DNA of 11,517 nucleotides from Tyzzerella sp. UBA1042 (GTDB lineage Bacteria; Bacillota; Clostridia; Lachnospirales; Anaerotignaceae): the NCBI GenBank assembly GCA_002316675.1, contig DCDZ01000052.1, forward strand, positions 1 to 11,517. The letters run 5' to 3'. The translations under genes were made by a program, and so were the position numbers. How positions within the stretch are numbered: the first letter of the stretch is position 1; every line of letters starts with the position of its first letter. Below the pieces are notes generated by a model, which was not told where the DNA came from, made no database searches, and saw nothing but the letters and a program-made list of their open reading frames with translations. Shown here in pieces: positions 5,463 through 11,517 of the stretch.

Positions 5463-6916
5463 AGGATCAAAGCAGAATGCCTCTGATGGAGGCGTTGGAA
5501 AAAATGCGCCATGGGCGCTTGGTGCCCTTTGATGTGCCCGGGCATAAGCATGGGAAGGGCAATCCCCAGTTGACGGAATTTCTGGGGGAGCGGTGCCTTT
5601 CTGTGGACGTAAATTCTATGAAGCCCTTGGATAATCTTTGTCATCCCACAAGTGTCATCAAGGAAGCGGAGGAGCTTGCTGCAGAAGCCTTTGGCGCAGC
5701 CTATGCCTTTTTTATGGTGGGAGGGACAACCTCGGCGGTGCAGGCAATGATTCTTGCCAGTGTGCAACGGGGGGAGGAAATTATTCTGCCCCGCAATGTG
5801 CATCAAAGCGTTATCAATGCCTTGGTGCTTTGCGGCGCCACCCCTGTATACATTAACCCCCAAATGGATAAAAAGCTGGGCATAGCCTTAGGGATGTCTG
5901 TGGATGAGGTAAAAACAACCATGGAAGCCCACCCCCGGGCGAAGGCAATTTTGGTCAATAATCCCACCTACTATGGCATTTGCTCTGACATCAAGCAAAT
6001 CACCCGCATTGCCCACGAAAAGGGCTTGCGCGTTCTTGCGGATGAAGCCCATGGCACACATTTTTATTTCGGAAAGGATATGCCCCTTTCCGCCATGGCA
6101 GCAGGGGCGGATTTGGCGGCGGTCAGTATGCATAAGTCGGGAGGCTCTCTCACACAAAGCGCTCTCTTGCTTTGCGGAGGAGGAGTGAATCCCAATGATG
6201 TAAGAAAAATCATAAATCTTACCCAAACCACCAGCGGCTCGTATCTGCTGCTTTCCAGCTTGGATATTTCCAGACGAAACCTTGCATTATGGGGTATGGA
6301 AACCTTTGAAAAGGTGAAGAAATTTGCTGGCTACGCAAGGGAGGAGATAAACGCCATCGGCGATTATTATGCCTATGCCAACGATCTGATCAACGGGAAC
6401 AGCGTGTTTGATTTTGACACCACAAAGCTGTCAGTCAATACACTGGGCTTAGGGCTTGCGGGCATTGAGGTTTACGATTTGCTGCGGGATGAATATGATA
6501 TTCAAATTGAATTCGGAGATTTGGGAAACATTCTGGCCTATATTTCCGTAGGAGATAAAAACAAAAATATAGAGCGGTTAATCAGTGCACTGGGAGAAAT
6601 TCGGCGCATTTATAAAAAAGAAAGTAAGGCGGCGCTGGATTTAGCCTATATTACCCCCACGGTGGTGATTTCCCCTCAAGAAGCATTTTATGGGGAGAAG
6701 GTCAGCCTGCCGTTGGCAGAGTGCGAGGGCAGGGTGTGTGCGGAGTTTGTTATGTGTTATCCGCCGGGGATTCCCCTGCTTGCACCGGGAGAGCGAATGA
6801 ACACCCAGAATATTGCATATATCCAATATGCCAAGGAAAAGGGCTGTGTGCTTACAGGGCCGGAAAGTATGGATATCAGCCGGCTGAATGTATGGAAAGG
6901 AGAAGAAAATGGATGA
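5459..6916 (+). CDS. speA: Arginine decarboxylase, fold-type I PLP (Orn/Lys/Arg decarboxylase family)
   Basis: Predicted to decarboxylate arginine to agmatine in the cytosol. The 485-residue length matches Bacillus SpeA-type enzymes (about 490). Visible features are the N-terminal DVPGHKHGKG (25-34), NPTYYG (168-173), the PLP-contacting DEAHGTH (195-201) and the PLP lysine K226 in SMHKSGG. Family members also act on lysine or ornithine. The choice of arginine rests mainly on the agmatinase gene in the same operon. The frame opens at TTG 5459, overlapping the speD stop, with GGGGGG and AAGGG just upstream. An ATG at 5477 with GAAGGA about 10 nt upstream would shorten the protein by 6 residues and is equally possible. 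The 3' end overlaps speE by 8 nt. Confidence 0.88.
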   Translation: MKDQSRMPLMEALEKMRHGRLVPFDVPGHKHGKGNPQLTEFLGERCLSVDVNSMKPLDNLCHPTSVIKEAEELAAEAFGAAYAFFMVGGTTSAVQAMILASVQRGEEIILPRNVHQSVINALVLCGATPVYINPQMDKKLGIALGMSVDEVKTTMEAHPRAKAILVNNPTYYGICSDIKQITRIAHEKGLRVLADEAHGTHFYFGKDMPLSAMAAGADLAAVSMHKSGGSLTQSALLLCGGGVNPNDVRKIINLTQTTSGSYLLLSSLDISRRNLALWGMETFEKVKKFAGYAREEINAIGDYYAYANDLINGNSVFDFDTTKLSVNTLGLGLAGIEVYDLLRDEYDIQIEFGDLGNILAYISVGDKNKNIERLISALGEIRRIYKKESKAALDLAYITPTVVISPQEAFYGEKVSLPLAECEGRVCAEFVMCYPPGIPLLAPGERMNTQNIAYIQYAKEKGCVLTGPESMDISRLNVWKGEENG

Positions 6917-7760
6917 TTTGTGGTACAGCGAATATCATACGCCAAATGTAAAGTTTTCTCTGAAGGTTTCAACCCAGCTGCATCATGAGGTTAGTGAGTA
7001 TCAAAAAATTTCGGTGTTTGATTCCCCCGAGTTCGGCAGGTTTTTGACACTGGATGGCATTATGATGCTGACCCAGCGGGATGAATTTATTTATCATGAG
7101 ATGATGACCCATCCCGCCATGGCGGTAAATCCGGAGGCCAAAAAGGTGTTGGTCATCGGCGCCGGAGACGGCGGCGTTTTGCGGGAGCTGGGCAAGTACA
7201 GCGGTATAGAGAAAATTGACGTGGTAGAAATTGATGAACGAGTGGTTGGGGTTTGCAAGGAATTTTTACCCCAAACGGCCTGCGGCTTTGACGATCCACG
7301 GGTAGCCTTGCATTTTCAAGACGGGCTGAAATTTGTGCGCCACACAGAGCAGACATATGACTTGATTATTGTGGATTCTACGGACCCCTTTGGCCCCGGA
7401 GAGGTGCTGTTTACCAAGGAATTTTATGGAAACTGTTACCGCGCCCTTTCGGAGAAAGGGATTCTGATCAATCAGCATGAAAGCCCCTTTTACCAAGAGG
7501 ATGCCAAGGCAATGAAATCTGCCCACAAACGCATTTCCCATGTATTTCCGATCAGCTTTGTTTATCAGGCACATATCCCCACCTATCCTTCGGGGCATTG
7601 GCTGTTTGGGCTTGCTTCAAAAACCCTGTATCCACTGGAGGATACAGGGGCGGAAAAATGGAATGCGTTGGGTATAAAAACAAAGTATTATAACACGGAG
7701 CTGCACCATGGTGCATTTGCCCTGCCCACTTATGTAAAGGAGCTTTTGTCGGATGAATAA
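6909..7760 (+). CDS. speE: Spermidine synthase (aminopropyltransferase)
   Basis: Transfers the aminopropyl group from decarboxylated S-adenosylmethionine to a diamine, most simply putrescine to spermidine. The 283 residues show the small N-terminal beta domain (YQKISVFDSPEFGRFLTLDG, 31-50) and a Rossmann methyltransferase-like domain. The nucleotide loop is IGAGDGG (83-89), followed by VEIDE (106-110). The catalytic-region motif is VDSTDP (155-160), followed later by TYPSGHW. The first glycine of the usual GGGDGG loop region is conserved and the second is alanine. The ATG at 6909 has AAAGGAG 6 nt upstream, making it a better start than the ATG at 6888. It overlaps speA by 8 nt and speB by 8 nt. 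Being sandwiched between speA and speB, it could use agmatine to give N1-aminopropylagmatine, as in Thermus. Confidence 0.9.
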   Translation: MDDLWYSEYHTPNVKFSLKVSTQLHHEVSEYQKISVFDSPEFGRFLTLDGIMMLTQRDEFIYHEMMTHPAMAVNPEAKKVLVIGAGDGGVLRELGKYSGIEKIDVVEIDERVVGVCKEFLPQTACGFDDPRVALHFQDGLKFVRHTEQTYDLIIVDSTDPFGPGEVLFTKEFYGNCYRALSEKGILINQHESPFYQEDAKAMKSAHKRISHVFPISFVYQAHIPTYPSGHWLFGLASKTLYPLEDTGAEKWNALGIKTKYYNTELHHGAFALPTYVKELLSDE

Positions 7761-8601
7761 AAATATACAGACTTTTTTGGCCTGCGATGCCGCTTATGAG
7801 GAGGCGGAGCTTGTGCTGTTTGGCGTCCCCTTTGACGGTACGGCCTCCTTTCGCCCCGGCACTCGCTTTGGCCCCGGAGCAATCCGCAATGAATCCTTCG
7901 GTATAGAGACTTACTCCCCCTATTGCGGTGGAGATTTAACCGAGCATAAAATTTTTGACGGCGGCGATTTGGAGCTGCCCTTCGGGAATGTGCCAAAAGT
8001 TTTAGAAAGCATTAAGGGCTATACGGAGAAAATTCTTGCCGATGGAAAGCGGTTTGTCATGCTTGGCGGAGAGCATTTGATTACCTTGGGTGCTCTGCGG
8101 GCGGTGGCCCGAAAATACCCCGATGTACACGTCGTTCATTTGGATGCCCATACCGACCTTAGAACGGAGTATTTGGGGGAACCCCTTTCCCACGCAACGG
8201 TGCTTCGGCAGGTATGGAACATTGTAGGAGATGGGAGAATCCATCAGTTTGGTATACGCAGTGGAGAAAAATATGAATTTGAGTTTGCCAAGGAGCATAC
8301 CTTTTTGCATAAATTTGACCTTAGGGGGTTTTCGGAAACCGTAGAAAAGCTAAAAGGAAAACCTATTTATTTTACGCTGGATTTGGATGTTTTAGACCCG
8401 TCCATATTCTGCGGAACGGGCACCCCGGAAGCGGGAGGCATTTCCTTTCACGAATTATTGAAAGCCGTATTGCAGTTGCATCAGTTAAACATTGTAGGCT
8501 GCGATATCAACGAGCTTTCTCCCCATTATGACCAAAGCGGAAGTTCAACGGCGGCGGCTTGTAAAATAACACGAGAGATTCTATTGCAAATTACAAAGTA
8601 A
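7753..8601 (+). CDS. speB: Agmatinase (ureohydrolase, arginase family)
   Basis: Hydrolyses agmatine to putrescine and urea, or N1-aminopropylagmatine to spermidine and urea if SpeE acts first. The 282 residues carry the full binuclear manganese site of the ureohydrolase fold: GGEH (105-108, H108), DAHTD (131-135; D131, H133, D135) and LDLDVLDP (209-216; D210, D212). These are followed by GTGTPEAGG (221-229) and the conserved E254 in NELSPHYD. The ATG at 7753 overlaps the speE stop (ATGAATAA). AAGGAG at 7738-7743 lies inside speE about 10 nt upstream. Formiminoglutamase or guanidine hydrolase activity cannot be excluded from sequence, but the operon strongly favours agmatine chemistry. Confidence 0.9.
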   Translation: MNKNIQTFLACDAAYEEAELVLFGVPFDGTASFRPGTRFGPGAIRNESFGIETYSPYCGGDLTEHKIFDGGDLELPFGNVPKVLESIKGYTEKILADGKRFVMLGGEHLITLGALRAVARKYPDVHVVHLDAHTDLRTEYLGEPLSHATVLRQVWNIVGDGRIHQFGIRSGEKYEFEFAKEHTFLHKFDLRGFSETVEKLKGKPIYFTLDLDVLDPSIFCGTGTPEAGGISFHELLKAVLQLHQLNIVGCDINELSPHYDQSGSSTAAACKITREILLQITK

Positions 8602-8614
8602 AGGAGAAAACAAC

Positions 8615-9817
8615 ATGGGAAAATGTATGATTATCGGCTGCGGAGGCGTTGCCGGCGTTGCAGTGCACAAATGCTGCCAAAACAGCGAAGTTTTTGAGGA
8701 AATTATGATTGCCAGCCGCACAAAATCCAAATGTGATGCGTTGAAGGCAAAGCTTGAGGGTGCCACAAAAACAAAAATTCAAACTGCCCAGGTGGATGCG
8801 GATAACGTGGCGGATTTGGTTGCCTTGATTCAGGAATATCAGCCCAATGTAGTATTAAATCTTGCTTTGCCCTATCAGGACTTGACCATTATGGAGGCTT
8901 GTCTGGCAACAAAAACGCATTATGTGGATACTGCCAATTATGAACCCTTGGATACCGCTAAGTTTGAGTATAAATGGCAGTGGGAATACCGTGAAAAATT
9001 TAAAGAGGCAGGCATCTGCGCCCTGTTGGGAAGCGGCTTTGACCCCGGCGTAACCGGTGTTTTCTCGGCATATGCCCAAAAGCATCATTTTGATGAAATC
9101 AACTATATTGATATTTTGGATTGTAACGGCGGAGACCATGGCTACCCCTTTGCAACAAACTTTAACCCCGAAATCAATATCAGAGAAGTAACTGCCAACG
9201 GCAGCTATTGGGAAAACGGCAAGTGGGTAGAAACAGAGCCTATGGAAATCAAGCGCACCTATGATTTTGCAGAGGTGGGGCAAAAGGATATGTATCTTCT
9301 GCATCATGAGGAGCTGGAAAGCTTAGGCTTAAATATAAAGGGCATTCGCCGCATTCGTTTCTTCATGACCTTTGGACAAAGCTATTTGACTCATTTGAAG
9401 TGCTTGAAAAATGTAGGGATGACCTCTATTGAGCCCATCGAATTTGAAGGGAAGCAGATTGTGCCCCTGCAGTTTTTGAAGGCTGTATTGCCCGATCCTG
9501 CAAGCCTCGGCCCCCGTACCGTAGGGAAAACAAATATCGGATGCATTTTCCAAGGCATGAAGGATGGCAAGGAAAAAACATATTATTTGTATAATATTTG
9601 TGACCATCAGGAGTGTTATAAAGAGGTAGGCAGTCAGGCGGTTTCCTATACCACCGGCGTGCCGGCCATGATTGGAGCCATGCTTGTGATGAACGGAACA
9701 TGGAACAAGCCCGGTGTTTGGAATATGGAGGAAATTGATCCTGATCCATTTATGGAAGCATTAAACAAATGGGGATTGCCTTGGAATGAGGATTTTAATC
9801 CAACCTTGGTGGACTAA
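8615..9817 (+). CDS. Carboxynorspermidine/carboxyspermidine synthase (CASDH), saccharopine dehydrogenase-like
   Basis: Predicted to reductively condense L-aspartate 4-semialdehyde with putrescine (or 1,3-diaminopropane), using NAD(P)H, to give carboxyspermidine (or carboxynorspermidine). The 400-residue protein belongs to the saccharopine dehydrogenase-like family. It has a Rossmann start MIIGCGGVAG (5-14), VVLNLALPYQD (about 80-90), HYVDTANYE and the characteristic GSGFDPGVTGVF segment. The next gene, nspC, encodes the matching decarboxylase, which is the main reason for assigning this function rather than lysine-pathway saccharopine metabolism. An AAAGGAG site precedes the ATG, 13 nt after the speB stop. 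The stop and the nspC start share a base (TAATG). Putrescine is the likely substrate, because arginine decarboxylase and agmatinase lie upstream and no diaminopropane-forming gene is seen. Confidence 0.87.
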   Translation: MGKCMIIGCGGVAGVAVHKCCQNSEVFEEIMIASRTKSKCDALKAKLEGATKTKIQTAQVDADNVADLVALIQEYQPNVVLNLALPYQDLTIMEACLATKTHYVDTANYEPLDTAKFEYKWQWEYREKFKEAGICALLGSGFDPGVTGVFSAYAQKHHFDEINYIDILDCNGGDHGYPFATNFNPEINIREVTANGSYWENGKWVETEPMEIKRTYDFAEVGQKDMYLLHHEELESLGLNIKGIRRIRFFMTFGQSYLTHLKCLKNVGMTSIEPIEFEGKQIVPLQFLKAVLPDPASLGPRTVGKTNIGCIFQGMKDGKEKTYYLYNICDHQECYKEVGSQAVSYTTGVPAMIGAMLVMNGTWNKPGVWNMEEIDPDPFMEALNKWGLPWNEDFNPTLVD

Positions 9818-10947
9818 TGGATGGGAGAGTATATGGGGTGGAAACACCATGTTATGTGGTGGACGAGCTGCGCCTTATAAAAAATTTGGAGATTTTGCGG
9901 GCGGTTTCTGTAAGGGCCGGCTGTAAAATACTGCTGGCGCAAAAGGCGTTTTCCATGTTTGCCGTATATCCCCTCATCGGGGAATATCTTGACGGAACAA
10001 CGGCCAGCGGTCTGTTTGAGGTCAAACTTGGGTATGAAGAAATGGGGAAGGAAACCCATGTTTTTTCATCGGCATATATTGAACAGGAATTTGATGAGAT
10101 TGTAAAAATTTGCGATCATATTACCTTTAATTCCTTTTCCCAATGGAAGAGATATAAGGAAAAGGCGCTGAAGGCTGGAACAAGCTGCGGCATCCGCATC
10201 AATCCCCAGCACTCAACCCAAGAACACGGCATTTATGATCCTTGCGCTGTGGGCTCTCGCCTCGGTGTAACAAAAGCAAATTTTAGGCCGGAGCTTTTGG
10301 AAGGCATTGAAGGCCTGCATTTTCACACATTATGTGAACAAAACAGCGATGCCTTACTGGAAACAGTGGAAGCGGTGGAGGAGAAGTTTGGTGAATTTCT
10401 TCCTCATATGAAGTGGGTTAATTTTGGCGGCGGGCATCATATCACCCGAGAGGATTATGATAAAGAAGCCCTCATACAGTGCATCCGAAAATTCAGAGAA
10501 AAATATAATGCTGCCGTTTACTTGGAGCCGGGGGAAGCGGTAGCCCTCAATGCAGGCTATTTGGTGGCCTCGGTGTTGGATATTGTGGAAAACGGTATAG
10601 AGATTGCCCTTTTGGATGCCTCCGCTGCCTGCCATATGCCGGATGTCATTGAAATGCCCTATCGTCCGCCGTTGTGGCAAAGCGGCACCTCTGAGGAAAA
10701 GCCGTATGTCTATCGTTTGGCGGGGGCAACCTGTCTGGCGGGGGATGTGATCGGGGAGTATTCCTTTGACCAACCCCTTGCCGTTGGAGATAAACTGATT
10801 TTTCATGATATGGCAATTTATTCCATGGTAAAAAACAATACCTTTAATGGAATGCGCCTTCCGGACATTGCATTGCTTCCCAGAGAGGGAAACATAAAAA
10901 AAATCCGTTCCTTTGGCTATGAGGATTTTAAAGGCAGATTGTCCTAA
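9817..10947 (+). CDS. nspC: Carboxynorspermidine/carboxyspermidine decarboxylase
   Basis: A PLP enzyme of the alanine-racemase (fold-type III) group that decarboxylates carboxyspermidine to spermidine, or carboxynorspermidine to norspermidine. The 376-residue length is typical. The PLP lysine is K43 in LLAQKAFS. Other family motifs are GLHFHTLCEQ (H170), NFGGGHH (202-208), the phosphate-binding EPGEA (237-241), DASAACHMPD and the C-terminal ATCLAGD, whose C306 and D310 are the expected active-site residues from the other subunit. The close family alternative is diaminopimelate decarboxylase (LysA). Length and the CASDH partner argue for NspC. Translation is coupled to CASDH through the TAATG overlap. 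It is the last gene of the operon. Confidence 0.9.
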   Translation: MDGRVYGVETPCYVVDELRLIKNLEILRAVSVRAGCKILLAQKAFSMFAVYPLIGEYLDGTTASGLFEVKLGYEEMGKETHVFSSAYIEQEFDEIVKICDHITFNSFSQWKRYKEKALKAGTSCGIRINPQHSTQEHGIYDPCAVGSRLGVTKANFRPELLEGIEGLHFHTLCEQNSDALLETVEAVEEKFGEFLPHMKWVNFGGGHHITREDYDKEALIQCIRKFREKYNAAVYLEPGEAVALNAGYLVASVLDIVENGIEIALLDASAACHMPDVIEMPYRPPLWQSGTSEEKPYVYRLAGATCLAGDVIGEYSFDQPLAVGDKLIFHDMAIYSMVKNNTFNGMRLPDIALLPREGNIKKIRSFGYEDFKGRLS

Positions 10948-10949
10948 AA

Positions 10950-10978
10950 TAAACCAAGGGTTTACAATCAAAATTTTT
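10950..10978 (+). terminator. Weak terminator-like hairpin after nspC
   Basis: TAAACC (10950-10955) and GGTTTA (10959-10964) form a 6-bp stem with a 3-nt loop. The only T-run (10974-10978) comes 10 nt later. Its position just after the operon fits, but the structure is weak, so read-through toward lysC is possible. Confidence 0.3.
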
Positions 10979-11020
10979 CTGAGGGATTGATTTTTCATAT
11001 AGCCAGATTTAAAAAAAACA

Positions 11021-11049
11021 TTGAAAATTCCGTGTATAACAAGTAAAAT
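11021..11049 (+). promoter_or_regulatory. Predicted promoter of the aspartokinase gene
   Basis: TTGAAA (11021-11026), a 17-bp spacer and TAAAAT (11044-11049). Each hexamer matches five of six consensus bases and the spacing is ideal. The start near 11056 leaves a leader of about 120 nt. Confidence 0.55.
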
Positions 11050-11070
11050 GATAAAAAACTTTATTGATAG

Positions 11071-11159
11071 ACAAAGGGGCTTTACAGTTTCGTTGTAAAA
11101 GGGCGGCCAAGTGTCCTTCTGCGTATGCTGGGCAGAAGAAGGGTGCTCTGCCGCTTTGT
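11071..11159 (+). promoter_or_regulatory. Structured leader of lysC; candidate cis-regulatory RNA
   Basis: The closing stem ACAAAG (11071-11076) with CTTTGT (11154-11159) continues past one G-G mismatch into GGC/GCC. It encloses two hairpins: TTTACA/TGTAAA (11081-11099) and CTTCTGC/GCAGAAG (11116-11138). Together they suggest a three-way junction ending 2 nt before the GGGGGA ribosome site (11162-11167). No T-tract follows, so any control would act on translation. It lacks the conserved lysine-riboswitch core. I do not recognise the class. Confidence 0.4.
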
Positions 11160-11175
11160 AAGGGGGAAATTCAAA

Positions 11176-11517
11176 ATGATAGCAGCAAAATTTGGCGGCA
11201 GCTCGCTTGCGGATGCAGCACAGTTTCAAAAGGTACGGGATATTGTTTTTGCAGACAGCCGCAGAACCCTTGTGGTGCCCAGTGCGCCGGGGCGCCGTTT
11301 CGATCTGGATGAAAAGGTAACGGATCTTTTGTATCGCTGTCATGCCCAACGGAAAACGGGGAAATCCTTTCTTGAAACCTTTGAGGAGGTGCGTAAGCGG
11401 TATGATGGAATTGCAAATGCCCTTTCCCTCACCATAGATCTTGGGCCGTATTTTGAAGAAATTCAGCAAAAAATAGAGGCGGGTGCTTCGTCGGATTATT
11501 GCGCAAGCCGAGGAGAG
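11176..11517 (+). CDS. lysC: Aspartokinase, N-terminal part (runs off the window)
   Basis: Phosphorylates L-aspartate, the first step toward aspartate semialdehyde, lysine, methionine and threonine. Only the first 114 codons are present. They start MIAAKFGGSSLAD, the family's KFGGSS signature, followed by VVPSAPGRR (about 34-42) and, near the cut, SSDYCASRGE, the SRGE active-site motif. The ATG at 11176 has GGGGGA 8 nt upstream. The frame stays open to the window edge, so the C-terminal ACT regulatory domains cannot be seen and the isozyme type is unknown. It lies 228 bp after nspC with its own promoter. Its product pathway supplies the aspartate semialdehyde used by CASDH, so the neighbourhood is metabolically coherent. 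Confidence 0.88.
   Translation, partial: MIAAKFGGSSLADAAQFQKVRDIVFADSRRTLVVPSAPGRRFDLDEKVTDLLYRCHAQRKTGKSFLETFEEVRKRYDGIANALSLTIDLGPYFEEIQQKIEAGASSDYCASRGE

Noticed and set aside
11048..11098. Short frame MIKNFIDRQR... before lysC
   Set aside because: Its ATG overlaps the predicted -10 box and would not be in the message. It has no ribosome site.
11056..11175. Lysine riboswitch ahead of aspartokinase
   Set aside because: The leader is about 120 nt, shorter than the class, and lacks the conserved five-helix core motifs.
10354..11469. 371-codon minus-strand open frame
   Set aside because: It runs antisense across most of nspC, the intergenic promoter and leader, and the aspartokinase start. 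It resembles no protein family and is a shadow of the plus-strand genes.
1..11517. CRISPR arrays, tRNA or rRNA genes
   Set aside because: No regularly spaced direct repeats, no tRNA cloverleaf motifs (GGTTCRANYC with matching arms) and no rRNA signatures were seen on either strand.

Overview
The window looks like a piece of a Clostridia-type (low-to-moderate GC, Gram-positive) chromosome. Shine-Dalgarno sites are strong (AGGAGG and relatives). Intergenic DNA is AT-rich, genes are tightly overlapping, and the encoded proteins resemble those of anaerobic Bacillota. This placement is inferred from gene content and style, not from a database search.

Layout. (1) 1-1326: a degraded IS256-family insertion sequence on the minus strand. 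Its transposase reading frame is broken at three points. (2) 1327-1713: AT-rich DNA without a convincing gene, ending in a stem-loop that may terminate the next gene. (3) 1714-3901, minus strand: a LysR-type regulator followed by a zinc-dependent L-threonine 3-dehydrogenase (tdh). The 214-bp gap between them holds a perfect ATGTA-N11-TACAT LysR-type box just upstream of a predicted tdh promoter. (4) 3902-4682: the lysR promoter, about 300 bp of featureless DNA, a strong sigma-A-like promoter, and then a leader of roughly 370 nt with serial hairpins and a classical intrinsic terminator just before speD. This is an attenuator layout of unrecognised class. (5) 4683-10947, plus strand: six polyamine genes, speD-speA-speE-speB-CASDH-nspC, with overlaps of 1-8 nt or a 13-nt gap. 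(6) 10948-11517: a weak hairpin, a second promoter, a short structured leader and the first 114 codons of an aspartokinase.

How the genes work together. SpeA should decarboxylate arginine to agmatine, and SpeB should release urea to give putrescine. SpeD makes decarboxylated S-adenosylmethionine, and SpeE transfers its aminopropyl group to make spermidine, or acts on agmatine first with SpeB acting afterwards. The last two genes encode the other bacterial spermidine route: CASDH condenses aspartate semialdehyde with a diamine, and NspC decarboxylates the product. Two chemically independent triamine routes therefore sit in one transcription unit. The aspartokinase next door feeds the pathway that makes aspartate semialdehyde.

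Most worth following up: the dual-route operon, its terminator-bearing leader with a possible 11-codon Arg-Arg leader peptide, and the structured lysC leader.
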